In this document: positions 15,531 through 24,336 of the stretch, piece after piece
How the letters are laid out: the number at the start of each line of letters is the position of its first letter
How positions within the stretch are numbered: the first letter of the stretch is position 1
Source: Sulfurimonas crateris
GTDB lineage: Bacteria > Campylobacterota > Campylobacteria > Campylobacterales > Sulfurimonadaceae
Direction: 5' to 3'
Assembly: GCF_005217605.1 (NCBI RefSeq)
Contig: NZ_SZPX01000005.1
Location: forward strand, 163,207-227,206
Length of the DNA stretch: 64,000 nucleotides
The notes under the pieces: generated by a model
The model's input: the letters and a program-made list of their open reading frames with translations, nothing else
What the model was told of the DNA's origin: nothing
The model's database searches: none
Translations under genes and position numbers: made by a program

Positions 15531-16675
15531 TAGAACCTAAAGTTTTTTATTGCATTATATACAACTTCACCGTCTTTAAAAGTCATAACCACTTTTGGGA
15601 TATGGGTCTCATCGATAATTACTATATCTGCTAGGTATCCTTCTTTGATTTCCCCTCTATTTTCAAGTCCAGCGAGTTTAGCAGGAGTAGAGCTAATCAT
15701 AGCAAATCCCTCTTCAAGACTTAAATCTATATCTTTTTGAAGTTTATAAGGACTAAGAAGCATAGAAGCAGGATGATAATCACTACATAAATAATCACAT
15801 ACACCATTTTTGATGAGTTCTACAGCGGCAATATTTCCACTTTGAGATCCACCTCTTACAATATTTGGTGCACCCATACCTGTTTTTATACCCATCTCTT
15901 TTGCCACTTTAGCAACCTCAAGTGAAAGTGGAAATTCTGAAAAACTCACCCCTAAAGCTTTAAGAGTATTGAGTTTTTCCAAGCAATCATCATCGTGACT
16001 GAGAACCGGCAAACGATGGCTAATTGAAAAAGCCACTAAATCTTCCACGACTGATTTTTTATCTTTTGATGCTTTTTTTTCCAGATACTCTTGTACTTCA
16101 TCTTCATTAATAGCGTAGGTTTTTAAAAAGTATTTTTTCCAAGCTTCAAGTGTTTTAAATTGCCCTTGCCCAGGGGAATGATCCATTATAGATAATAGAT
16201 TAATTTTTTTTGCAATAATGAGTTCTTTAAGTGTTTCAAGCGAACTTTCACTTGTAATCTCAAATCTCGCATGGATAAGATTATCAACTCCTAAGTGTTG
16301 CGTATTAGCTTGATAGATCTCTTCTATTAGCTCACGAGACTGTTGTGTTCCTCTTCCTTTGCTTAGCTCTTGATCATTAAACCCAACTGCATGAAACATA
16401 GTAGTAATTCCTGCCATTGAGAGTTTTTTATCAAGTTCTACTACTGCCATAGAAGTTGGAAATCTGGCCCCAGGGCGAGGTTCTATCTCTTTTTCTATCG
16501 CATCACCGTGCAAATCCACAAATCCTGCTACCACTCTTTTATCTGCGAAATCTATAGCAACATCTAAGCTTTTGTAAGGGGCTATTTGAGAGATAGTATC
16601 TTTTTTAATAACAATATCAGCACTTTGAAATTTTCCATCTATGAGTATATTTGTACTTCTAATGACTGTCTGCAT
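15530..16675 (-). CDS. phnM: Alpha-D-ribose 1-methylphosphonate 5-triphosphate diphosphatase
   Basis: Amidohydrolase-family enzyme that removes diphosphate from ribose 1-alkylphosphonate 5-triphosphate before C-P cleavage. The 381 residues show VDLHGDAIEKEIEPRPG near residue 53 (metal-binding and PhnM-specific), VLSHDDDCLE near 225, GAPNIVRGGSQSGN near 268 and SDYHPASML near 295. The terminal beta-sandwich (GYLADIVIIDE) is typical. Overlaps phnL by 17 bases and phnN by one. Confidence 0.93.
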   Translation of the reverse strand: MQTVIRSTNILIDGKFQSADIVIKKDTISQIAPYKSLDVAIDFADKRVVAGFVDLHGDAIEKEIEPRPGARFPTSMAVVELDKKLSMAGITTMFHAVGFNDQELSKGRGTQQSRELIEEIYQANTQHLGVDNLIHARFEITSESSLETLKELIIAKKINLLSIMDHSPGQGQFKTLEAWKKYFLKTYAINEDEVQEYLEKKASKDKKSVVEDLVAFSISHRLPVLSHDDDCLEKLNTLKALGVSFSEFPLSLEVAKVAKEMGIKTGMGAPNIVRGGSQSGNIAAVELIKNGVCDYLCSDYHPASMLLSPYKLQKDIDLSLEEGFAMISSTPAKLAGLENRGEIKEGYLADIVIIDETHIPKVVMTFKDGEVVYNAIKNFRF

Positions 16676-17369
16676 ATCTTTTTTCCTTTATATCAAAAAC
16701 TTTATCGCTAATAGCTTCCATTGCTTCTAAATCATGAAATATCCCGATCATAGCAACACCATCAGCTTTGATTTTTTGAAGTCTTTGTATCACTTTCATA
16801 GTATTGCTGTGATCTAGTGAAGCGGTCGGTTCATCAAGCAAAAGTACCGATTTTGGAGCGATGATTCCTTTTGCTATATTGACCCGTTGTTGCTCTCCGC
16901 CGCTAAAGGTAAGAGGAGAAACATTAAAAAGTTCCTCTTTGATACCCAAATAACTAAGCAACTCTTTGGCTGCCTCTTTGGCACTTTTTTCATCTTCGCC
17001 TTTATCTATCAAAGGCTGAGCGACAACATCAACTGCACCAATTCGTGGCAACACTTTTAAAAACTGCGACACATACCCAATCTCATTTTTTCGCAAATCG
17101 AGCATCGTACTTTCATCACAAGTTGCGATATTGATACTGTCGCCATTTTCTTTTGTAAAAATAATATCTCCGCTAGTAGTAGTATAGGTTCTATAAAGTG
17201 CTTTTAAAACAGATGATTTTCCCATCCCACTAGGTCCATAAAGAGATAAAAACTCCCCCTTTTTGACTTCAAAATTGATATTTTGATACCCTTGTATTTT
17301 GATACCGCCTCTTGTGTGTACCGTAAACTCTTTTGATAAATTTCTAACTTTTAATTTTTCCATAACCAC
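16659..17369 (-). CDS. phnL: Phosphonate C-P lyase system ABC-type protein PhnL
   Basis: ATP-binding protein of the C-P lyase complex, needed with PhnG, H and I to attach the phosphonate to ribose triphosphate. In the 236 residues: Walker A GPSGMGKSS near 45, Q-loop YVSQFLKVLPR, signature FSGGEQQRVNIAKG near 155, and Walker B LLLDEPTASLD near 175. No membrane partner is encoded for it, in line with a non-transport role. It starts two bases after phnK ends. Confidence 0.92.
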   Translation of the reverse strand: MVMEKLKVRNLSKEFTVHTRGGIKIQGYQNINFEVKKGEFLSLYGPSGMGKSSVLKALYRTYTTTSGDIIFTKENGDSINIATCDESTMLDLRKNEIGYVSQFLKVLPRIGAVDVVAQPLIDKGEDEKSAKEAAKELLSYLGIKEELFNVSPLTFSGGEQQRVNIAKGIIAPKSVLLLDEPTASLDHSNTMKVIQRLQKIKADGVAMIGIFHDLEAMEAISDKVFDIKEKRYADSH

Positions 17370-17371
17370 TC

Positions 17372-18208
17372 CTACAATACACTTGAAACGAGCACTTGAG
17401 TATATGGGTGTTGCGGGTCTTCTAAAATCTGATCCGTTAATCCATACTCAACTATTTTGCCGTTTTTCATCACGATACAAATATCCGTTAAATGTTTTAT
17501 TACACCCAAATCGTGCGAAACGATAACCATCGCAAACCCTATCTCTTTTTGCAACTCTTTTATTAAGTCTAAGATTTTGGCTTGAACCGATAGATCAAGT
17601 CCTGTTGTAGGCTCATCAAGAAGTAAAATTTTTGGATTGCTTGAGAGTGCTTTTGATATCTGAATTCTTTGTTGTTGCCCACCACTAAAACAATCAGGAT
17701 AATCATCTATCCTCTGCACTGGAATTTCTGTTTTTTCTAAAAAATACAAAGCTCTAGCTCTTATCTCTTCATATTTTTTTGTTCCACTCATAATCACTTT
17801 TTCGGCGATATTTCCACCTGCACTAAATTGATAGTTCAGTCCAAGGCGAGGATTTTGATAGATCATAGACATCAACTCATCTCTTAAATATCCAAGCTCG
17901 TTTGCATTAGCTTCAAGGACATTTTTATATCCACCAAGAGCATCTACAAAAGTATCCATATGGATGATTCCGCTACTCGCTTTTTGGTCTTGATAGATGA
18001 GTTGTAAAAGTGTTGATTTGCCACTGCCGCTCTCTCCTACAATCCCTAGAATTTCTCCACGCTTAAGATGCAAATTGATACTGTTTACAGCAACGACACT
18101 TCCACAATGAGGACAAATAGAGCTTTCAAATTCTGCACCCGTACTCTCCAAGCACTTATCGCAAAATCTTCCATACACTTTATTGACATTTTTAAGGTCT
18201 AATATCAT
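17372..18208 (-). CDS. phnK: Phosphonate C-P lyase system ABC-type protein PhnK
   Basis: ATP-binding protein that docks on the PhnGHIJ core. The 278 residues have Walker A GESGSGKSTLL near 58, signature FSGGQQQRIQISKA near 175 and Walker B ILLLDEPTTGLD near 195, with an oligopeptide-type C-terminus (LEDPQHPYTQVLVSS). Near residues 17-36 there is a CDKC...CPHC cluster, an insertion resembling a zinc ribbon, between the first two beta-strands. It overlaps phnJ by 4 bases. Confidence 0.93.
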   Translation of the reverse strand: MILDLKNVNKVYGRFCDKCLESTGAEFESSICPHCGSVVAVNSINLHLKRGEILGIVGESGSGKSTLLQLIYQDQKASSGIIHMDTFVDALGGYKNVLEANANELGYLRDELMSMIYQNPRLGLNYQFSAGGNIAEKVIMSGTKKYEEIRARALYFLEKTEIPVQRIDDYPDCFSGGQQQRIQISKALSSNPKILLLDEPTTGLDLSVQAKILDLIKELQKEIGFAMVIVSHDLGVIKHLTDICIVMKNGKIVEYGLTDQILEDPQHPYTQVLVSSVL

Positions 18209-19029
18209 AGTTTCCCCTCTAAATTCTTATCACAATATGCCGTATCATTACAATAATATTTCACTTCGCCATCATTGGTATGCACTTCATCCATAAATAC
18301 ACCGCTTGCCCCACATCTTGTACACTTTTTATCAGCAAAGCTTTCAACTTTAAACTCTTTGTCTTCAAACTTCAAAGGCTCTACTTTTGTGTAAGGTGGT
18401 ATTGCATAGATTTTTTTCTCTCTTCCTGCCCCTAAAAGTATGAGTGCTTTATTGTTATTTAATTTTTGAGTGTCATATTTTGGTATGGGACTAGGATCCA
18501 TTGCATATCTATCATGTACCATTACAGGGTATCTATGCCCGATTCTACTATCTCCAAATTGAGCCGTATCTTCATATAAAAGCACCCACAATTTCGCATA
18601 GTCACTATTTGCATGCATCACTTTTTGTCTGTAACTGTCGGCTTCAACATTGGTTAAAACCTCAGGATAAGGGACTTGTAAAACTAGTGTTTGCCCCTCT
18701 CTCATAGGTTCTTCCGGGATTCTGTGACGACTTTGGATAATATCGGCTTCAAGGGTATCTAAAGTTGTTTGGTTGTCTGTAACTGAAACGATAAAGTTTC
18801 TGATATTAACAGCATTCACACTTCCATCACACCCTTGGTCTATCACTTTTAAGCAATCTTCTTCATTGATGATAGCTAGTGTCATTTGCAGTCCACCAGT
18901 TCCCCAACCTCTGGCAATAGGAAGTTCACGACTCGCAAAAGATACCTGATACCCTGGGATTGCTATAGCTTTGAGTGTAGCTCTTCTTATCTCTTTTTTT
19001 GCATCTTCATCTAAAAAACCGTATCTCAT
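18205..19029 (-). CDS. phnJ: Carbon-phosphorus lyase catalytic subunit (radical SAM)
   Basis: The enzyme that breaks the C-P bond through a radical SAM mechanism. The 274-residue protein shows the PhnJ core (IARGWGTGGLQMTLAI near residue 40, GCDGSVNAVNIRNF near 88). Its unusual C-terminal cluster motif consists of CTRC near residue 238, then CNDTAYC about 20 residues later, which ligate the 4Fe-4S cluster. The PhnJ signature RIGHRYPVMVHDRYAMDPSP is present. Length matches the family (E. coli 281). One base separates it from phnI. Confidence 0.96.
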   Translation of the reverse strand: MRYGFLDEDAKKEIRRATLKAIAIPGYQVSFASRELPIARGWGTGGLQMTLAIINEEDCLKVIDQGCDGSVNAVNIRNFIVSVTDNQTTLDTLEADIIQSRHRIPEEPMREGQTLVLQVPYPEVLTNVEADSYRQKVMHANSDYAKLWVLLYEDTAQFGDSRIGHRYPVMVHDRYAMDPSPIPKYDTQKLNNNKALILLGAGREKKIYAIPPYTKVEPLKFEDKEFKVESFADKKCTRCGASGVFMDEVHTNDGEVKYYCNDTAYCDKNLEGKL

Positions 19030-20085
19030 CTATTTTTTCTCCTCTTGATTAGAGTATTTTTTTGCATTTTCATATACTTGTAAATCTGCTTGAAATGTTA
19101 CATAATGTGGGAGTTTATAGTGATTGGTAAAACCTTGTGATTCTATACCATCTATATGATGTACTATCATTTCAAAATTATCAGCAATTCCACCTTGGCC
19201 TATAGTGTGTGATTTGTTATAAAGAGTTGTATCGAGGATGCTCATGCTGATTGCTTTTGTTTCATTAAAACCAAAACAACATCCAAACCCTGTTGTAAGT
19301 TTCGTGCTTCCATCACTTTGTTTTTCAAAAGTAGCAGCTGCTTCACAAGCAGTGATATCGATCTCGCCGATTTTTACCTCATTTTTAGTAAAAGGGTGAG
19401 TAAATCTTACTTCACTCCTCCCAAGTCTAAGGTCGCCGATAGTAGGATGGACATCCCCATATCCTCTCATAGAGGTATAAGCAAAAGCCAACATCGAGCC
19501 ACTCTCACCCCTTGCCATGATTTGCATTACGGCGCTTCGTGGATAGGGAGCAGATGGGAAAACTCTTGTGATGTCACTTATTTTTTCGTCTTTTGGCAAA
19601 GTTTTTATCATATTGGCATCTCTTAGAGGCTTTAGAGCAGACTCTACAAAAATATCATCATTTTTATAGTCATCCCAAACAGTTTTATCAACCGCTTTTT
19701 TCAAGATAAGTTTTACTTCATAATCGCTTGATGGTCCTAAAATCTGACCCCCTTTAATATCTTTAAAAGCTGAAGAGATTCTTCGTACCACTCTCATCTC
19801 ATCTGTACAAATTGTTTTTGCGATGCCTGCTCTAGCACAAGAACTTCTATGAGCTCTTAGGAAAAAAGATGCATTAAGCAAATCTCCGCCTGCTTTTAGT
19901 ATAGCCTGTGCGGAGAGTTTTTTAGAATACAAACTTCCCTCACTCATCACTTTGTCAACTCCATATCTTAAAGTATTTTCTATTGCCAGAGGATCAATCT
20001 TTTGGCTTAAATTTATCTCTTCTTCGTAAAAAGCTAAAGAGTTTCTGATGGCCTCTTCCCCGCCCTTAATTGCTACAAATCCCAT
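19030..20085 (-). CDS. phnI: C-P lyase core subunit / nucleosidase PhnI
   Basis: Core subunit that, with PhnG, H and L, replaces adenine of ATP by the alkylphosphonate. In the 351 residues: YVAIKGG-like start (MGFVAIKGGEEAI), RAHRSSCARAG near 85, PSAPYPRSAVMQIMARGES near 170 and CEAAATFEKQ near 250, followed by FGCCFGFNETKAISM and DNFEMIVHHIDGIESQGF. Overlaps phnH by one base, so the GHIJ core is translated as a coupled set. Confidence 0.94.
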   Translation of the reverse strand: MGFVAIKGGEEAIRNSLAFYEEEINLSQKIDPLAIENTLRYGVDKVMSEGSLYSKKLSAQAILKAGGDLLNASFFLRAHRSSCARAGIAKTICTDEMRVVRRISSAFKDIKGGQILGPSSDYEVKLILKKAVDKTVWDDYKNDDIFVESALKPLRDANMIKTLPKDEKISDITRVFPSAPYPRSAVMQIMARGESGSMLAFAYTSMRGYGDVHPTIGDLRLGRSEVRFTHPFTKNEVKIGEIDITACEAAATFEKQSDGSTKLTTGFGCCFGFNETKAISMSILDTTLYNKSHTIGQGGIADNFEMIVHHIDGIESQGFTNHYKLPHYVTFQADLQVYENAKKYSNQEEKK

Positions 20086-20621
20086 TATCGCACCTCCACT
20101 TTGGTTGTTCGGCTAAGAGCTATTAGCTCACCAATACTATTAATGAAAAAAATCTCAATACCTAAAGGGTAGTCACTGTTTTTTTGCATCAAAATATCTA
20201 TAAACTCTTTATTACAAGGTAAATTCACCTCTTTTTTTCCATCAATTCCGGGACCGCTTAAAAAGTATGTACAATTATTGAAATCTTCACATTTCAAAAT
20301 CAAGGTTGCCGAAAAGTCAGGGTTGAGATAATCTCCCCTTTTTGCCTCATTTATTAGGCGAGTATCAATCACATCGCTTAAAATATAATCAGCCTCTTGC
20401 ATGGTGGTTGCTTTTGGATTTGTGATGGCTTCTATTAAAGTAATGTCTTCATCACCGCTGTAATAATAAGTTACTTCATTAAAGAAAAGTACATTTGCAA
20501 CTCCAAGTAAATACGAATCAAACACACTCTTTATTTGGGTAATTTTTCCAGGCATCGCCAACGCATCACTTAAGCTTTTAAAATTTTGTCTGTTTAATTG
20601 TTCTAAATCTACATTTTCCAT
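20085..20621 (-). CDS. phnH: C-P lyase core subunit PhnH
   Basis: Non-catalytic member of the PhnGHIJ core, related to PLP-transferase folds but lacking the cofactor lysine. The 178-residue protein has the family start (NRQNFKSLSDALAMPGKI), a central EADYILSD and the C-terminal YPLGIEIFFIN/ISRTTKVEV pattern. It sits between phnG (3 bases) and phnI (one-base overlap). Confidence 0.9.
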   Translation of the reverse strand: MENVDLEQLNRQNFKSLSDALAMPGKITQIKSVFDSYLLGVANVLFFNEVTYYYSGDEDITLIEAITNPKATTMQEADYILSDVIDTRLINEAKRGDYLNPDFSATLILKCEDFNNCTYFLSGPGIDGKKEVNLPCNKEFIDILMQKNSDYPLGIEIFFINSIGELIALSRTTKVEVR

Positions 20622-20624
20622 CTT

Positions 20625-21056
20625 TTACCCTTGAGCCATAAGGTCAAAATTTACCCTTGTGGCATTGATTTTTTTATTGAGCTCTTTTTGTATTGTTTGT
20701 ATATTTTGTACTGTTTTGGCAACCAAAGTTTCAATCTCTTCTTTGAAAAAACCGGCACCAAAACACCCATCACAAACGGCAATATAAAGGGAGAGCTTTT
20801 CGTTGTCGTCTTGCACCATTGCCCATCCTTTGCTTGATGAATCATTCCCCACTTGTATAATTGCAGTTGTGACCAGTAATTCTCCGGCATAAAACTCTCC
20901 TTTGCTGATTGGATCATAAATAGGCTGCAATAGTGTTTGTTGCACAGGAGATTGAAGCACTACTACCTCTAATTCATTTTTTATTTTGTTATACAGTTCT
21001 TCAAGTGCGCTAAATTCAGCCTTTTGAAGGATAAAGTTTAAATCTTCTCTTCTCAT
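20625..21056 (-). CDS. phnG: C-P lyase core subunit PhnG
   Basis: Small core subunit contacting PhnI in the nucleosidase step. The 143 residues keep the PhnG landmarks: start RREDLNFILQKAEF, VVVLQSPVQQTLLQPI near 34, FYAGELLVTTAIIQVG near 56 and a C-terminal NATRVNFDLMAQG. It begins 11 bases after phnE on the minus strand, linking transport to the core. Confidence 0.9.
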   Translation of the reverse strand: MRREDLNFILQKAEFSALEELYNKIKNELEVVVLQSPVQQTLLQPIYDPISKGEFYAGELLVTTAIIQVGNDSSSKGWAMVQDDNEKLSLYIAVCDGCFGAGFFKEEIETLVAKTVQNIQTIQKELNKKINATRVNFDLMAQG

Positions 21057-21067
21057 ATCTTTAACTC

Positions 21068-22594
21068 CTATACTAATTTTTTTCTAAAGTATGATGAAAC
21101 TTTAGAGATGATTGAAACAACGATGATGATAAGTAAAATAATCGTTGCCGTTTGTTGGTACTCAAAAAGCTTGATACTCATCACAAGTTCAAAACCAATC
21201 CCGCCAGCCCCCACAAGTCCCATTGTAGTAGACGCTCTTACATTTCTATCAAGCATATAAAGATTGTAGCTATGAAACAGAGGGACTATCTGTTTAAAAT
21301 ATCCGTGATAGAGTATGTGCAGTTTTGAAGAACCTGTTGAAGTCAATGCTTCGATTGGTTTTTCATCTATACTTTCTATAGTTTCTGCATAAAACTTTGC
21401 TAAAAATCCTGTTACATGTAAGGCGATCGCAAGAACTCCGGCAAATGGACTAAGACCAATAATAGATACTAAAATAATCGCAAAAAGCAGATCAGGCATT
21501 GCTCGTAAAAAATTGATAAACTCCCCCACAATAACCCTTGTCGGAATATTTACATTGATATTTTTTGCCAATACAAATCCAAGAGGCAGCGAAAAAACTA
21601 TAGCTATAACGGTAGCGGCTATTGCCATTGCAATGGTTTCTAGCATTAAAAGTCCAAACTCTTCGATTCTTCCTAAATCAAGCGGGAAAAAACCTGCAAG
21701 TGTTTCATAGACTCTAGGAAGTCCAGTTATAAGCGAACCAAGCTCTAACGGTTTATATATAATCGCTACAACGCCAAGGGCGATAAACAAAATAGCGACA
21801 AATGTTTTTTTAAAGTACTCTTTATTATGTTTGCTTGAATGCAAGATGATTTCTCTTGCATAATTTGAAACTCTATCGATTAAGCTAAGTATGACAAGGA
21901 TGCAAATCAGCATAGCAGCTACTTTGTCATAACTAAAATATCGAAGCTCACCGTAAAGCTCCATGCCAATCCCACCTGCTCCAACAAGTCCTAAAACCAT
22001 AGCGATTCTTATGTTGTGATCTAGTAAATAAAGCGTATAGTTGCTAATAAGCGGGAGCGCTTGTTCAAAAATACCGTGTCGAAGCATATAGACATAACCG
22101 CTTCCCGTTGATCTTATAGCTTCAATCGGTTTCATGTCAATACTCTCAAAACTCTCAATATAAAACTTCGTCAAAAGCCCGATAGTTGCAAATACAATAG
22201 CAAGTATCCCTGCCAAACTCCCAACAGCAACAGAAACGACAAAAACAAGCGCATATACTATATCAGGGATTGAGCGTAAAATATTTGTTAACTCATTGAT
22301 TAGAACATATACAATTTTATTTGGGGTTAGATTTCTAGCACCTAAAAAACCAAGCGGCAAAGATATAATTGTTCCGATTATCGTCCCCCATACGCCCATA
22401 GCTACAGTTTCACCCAAAAGCTCGACTATAGTGTCAAAGTTTTTAAAATTGGGCGGGAACATCTCTTTGACTAAATCTACACCGTATTGATACCCGTCCA
22501 TCAGCGCAGTTATGCTTACTTGTGAGATTTGAAACGACCAAATAATTACAAAAAAAGCTATTGCCCAAAGGGCATATTCAACTCTTTTATTCAT
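21068..22594 (-). CDS. phnE: Fused tandem phosphonate ABC permease (PhnE-PhnE)
   Basis: Inner-membrane part of the phosphonate importer. About 508 residues, twice the usual PhnE length, made of two homologous permease units. Each has a cytoplasmic coupling loop (KPIEAIRSTGSGYVYML and KPIEALTSTGSSKLHIL) and a GLVGAGGIG motif (GLVGAGGIGMEL and GLVGAGGIGFEL). One polypeptide thus supplies both halves of the channel. The ATG at 22594 is preferred because it overlaps the phnC stop by 8 bases (ATGAATAA). A start at 22633 would overlap phnC further without added homology. Confidence 0.93.
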   Translation of the reverse strand: MNKRVEYALWAIAFFVIIWSFQISQVSITALMDGYQYGVDLVKEMFPPNFKNFDTIVELLGETVAMGVWGTIIGTIISLPLGFLGARNLTPNKIVYVLINELTNILRSIPDIVYALVFVVSVAVGSLAGILAIVFATIGLLTKFYIESFESIDMKPIEAIRSTGSGYVYMLRHGIFEQALPLISNYTLYLLDHNIRIAMVLGLVGAGGIGMELYGELRYFSYDKVAAMLICILVILSLIDRVSNYAREIILHSSKHNKEYFKKTFVAILFIALGVVAIIYKPLELGSLITGLPRVYETLAGFFPLDLGRIEEFGLLMLETIAMAIAATVIAIVFSLPLGFVLAKNINVNIPTRVIVGEFINFLRAMPDLLFAIILVSIIGLSPFAGVLAIALHVTGFLAKFYAETIESIDEKPIEALTSTGSSKLHILYHGYFKQIVPLFHSYNLYMLDRNVRASTTMGLVGAGGIGFELVMSIKLFEYQQTATIILLIIIVVSIISKVSSYFRKKLV

Positions 22595-23375
22595 CGCCAA
22601 ACTCTTCATCGTCTTCACTTGATTCCAAATCACCGTAAATAGAAGTCAAAATCTCATGTGTTAGTTCATCGGGATGACCGTCAAAAATAAGTTTTCCATT
22701 AGAGAGACCTACAACTCTATCAAAATACTTTTCACTAATAAGCTCTAACTGATGGATAACCGTAATAGTCGTAGTATGCTCTTTTTCATTAATCTTAGAA
22801 AAAAGTTTGAGTATTTTTTTACCAGTTTTTATATCAAGATTTGCCGTCGGTTCATCTGCTAGTAATATTTTAGGCTCTTGCATCAAAGCCCTTGCAATCG
22901 CCACTCTCTGTTTTTGTCCACCGCTTAGACTATCAACTCTTTCATCGTGTTTATCGGCTAGTTTTACAAACTCTAAGATATCTTTTGCTTTTTTCTTATC
23001 GCTTTTTTTGAAAAAACCTATGCCTACGGCTACGCTCTCCGACAAAACTCTTTTTTTTCCCAAAGTGCCGGTTAACACATTGTGTAAAACCGTAGTTCTC
23101 TCGATCAGATTAAAGAGTTGATAGACCATGGCAACTTTAGCTCTTAGCTCTTTTACCTCTTTTTTTGATCTATAATCTATTTTTTTGCCATCTACGATTA
23201 TCTCCCCGTTATCAGGGGTTACAAAACCGTTGATACTTCTCATCAAAGTTGTTTTTCCAGAACCGCTAAGTCCAATAAAAGCTACTTTTTGACCTTGCTT
23301 AATGGTTAAATTTATATCATCTAAAACTTTTTGTTCACCAAATTTTTTAGATAAATTCCTAATTTCTATTTTCAT
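22587..23375 (-). CDS. phnC: Phosphonate ABC transporter ATP-binding protein
   Basis: Energises phosphonate import. The 262 residues show Walker A GLSGSGKTTLM near 34, Q-loop MVYQLFNLIERTTVLHNVL near 84 (typical of PhnC), signature LSGGQKQRVAIARAL near 150 and Walker B ILLADEPTANLD near 172. The acidic C-terminus (ESSEDDEEFGDE) overlaps phnE. It follows phnD after 50 bases that contain a stem-loop. Confidence 0.94.
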   Translation of the reverse strand: MKIEIRNLSKKFGEQKVLDDINLTIKQGQKVAFIGLSGSGKTTLMRSINGFVTPDNGEIIVDGKKIDYRSKKEVKELRAKVAMVYQLFNLIERTTVLHNVLTGTLGKKRVLSESVAVGIGFFKKSDKKKAKDILEFVKLADKHDERVDSLSGGQKQRVAIARALMQEPKILLADEPTANLDIKTGKKILKLFSKINEKEHTTTITVIHQLELISEKYFDRVVGLSNGKLIFDGHPDELTHEILTSIYGDLESSEDDEEFGDE

Positions 23376-23391
23376 TTTCTACCTTTGATTA

Positions 23392-23411
23392 TGGACTGCA
23401 TAAGCAGCCCA
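23392..23411 (-). promoter_or_regulatory. Intercistronic stem-loop between phnD and phnC
   Basis: On the minus strand TGGGCTGC-TTAT-GCAGTCCA forms an 8-bp stem with one G.T pair and a 4-base loop, with no U-run after it. Such hairpins after a binding-protein gene usually protect the upstream mRNA and let the binding protein be made in excess over the permease; that role is inferred. Confidence 0.55.
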
Positions 23412-23425
23412 GTTTTACATTGTGA

Positions 23426-24322
23426 TTATTTCACTTCATCAATTACTTTTTTCATATCTTTGATGATGTCAAACTCTTTATCATCTACTATTTTGTAGCC
23501 GGTTATTTTTCCATAACCCGTAACTATATTTTTTGGCACTTTTACAATAGCGTTTTTGATTTTTTCTTTTATATCACTATCCAGACTCCCTCTATAAGCC
23601 AATGGTGAGCCGGGAAGCGGAGATGATTCCCATATAACGATATTTGTCTCTTTTGAAATTTTGCCACTCTCTAGCATTTTTGGATACGAGATGTCGTTAT
23701 CTGCCACAATATCCATGATCTTATTTTTTATAACGAGTTCAGCGGCATCATGAGTTCCTGTAAAAGATACTTTTTTAAATGTTTTTTTAGGATCAATTCC
23801 AGCTTTATGCATAAAATATCTTGGAGCAGCATATCCTGAAGTCGATGCAACATCGGTAAATGCCATTAGATATTTTCCGTTGTGTGGAGTCAATTTTGCA
23901 TTAAGCTGTTTCATCCCATCAAGACCGACTAACGGCGTAGTTATATCCAAGGCTTTTGCAACTTCAGGCGTCGCTACAAGGTATGCTTTATAAGTTGTAG
24001 TGCCCTTGCTGTCCATACCGACTGCAAATGCTTCTGCACCGGCTCTCTGGGCCGCCATTGCATAGGAAAACGGACCAAACCAAGCGATATCTACTTTTTT
24101 TGCTCTCATGGCTTCGATAACACCCGTATAATCGGTTGAAGCTTTAAGCTCTATACATTGACCCGTCTCTTTCTCAAGCCACTGTGCCATCGGCTTATAC
24201 TGTTCAAGCATTGCTTTTGGATCTTCCGCAGGGATAAGTCCCAGTGTCAAACACTCTTTTGCAACTGCCGCACTGCTTAATACCGATAACCCGATTAGTG
24301 TTGTGATTACAATTTTTTTCAT
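23426..24322 (-). CDS. phnD: Phosphonate ABC transporter substrate-binding protein
   Basis: Periplasmic receptor for phosphonates. 298 residues with a signal peptide (MKKIVITTLIGLSVLSSAAVA, cleavage near 21), then LTLGLIPAEDPKAM, a PhnD family start. Ligand-site segments include ASTDYTGVIEAM, DIAWFGPFSYAM near 75 and TSGYAAPRYFM near 160. It delivers substrate to the fused PhnE with PhnC. It lies 14 bases after the porin gene. Confidence 0.93.
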   Translation of the reverse strand: MKKIVITTLIGLSVLSSAAVAKECLTLGLIPAEDPKAMLEQYKPMAQWLEKETGQCIELKASTDYTGVIEAMRAKKVDIAWFGPFSYAMAAQRAGAEAFAVGMDSKGTTTYKAYLVATPEVAKALDITTPLVGLDGMKQLNAKLTPHNGKYLMAFTDVASTSGYAAPRYFMHKAGIDPKKTFKKVSFTGTHDAAELVIKNKIMDIVADNDISYPKMLESGKISKETNIVIWESSPLPGSPLAYRGSLDSDIKEKIKNAIVKVPKNIVTGYGKITGYKIVDDKEFDIIKDMKKVIDEVK

Positions 24323-24336
24323 TTTTTTCTCCTGTT

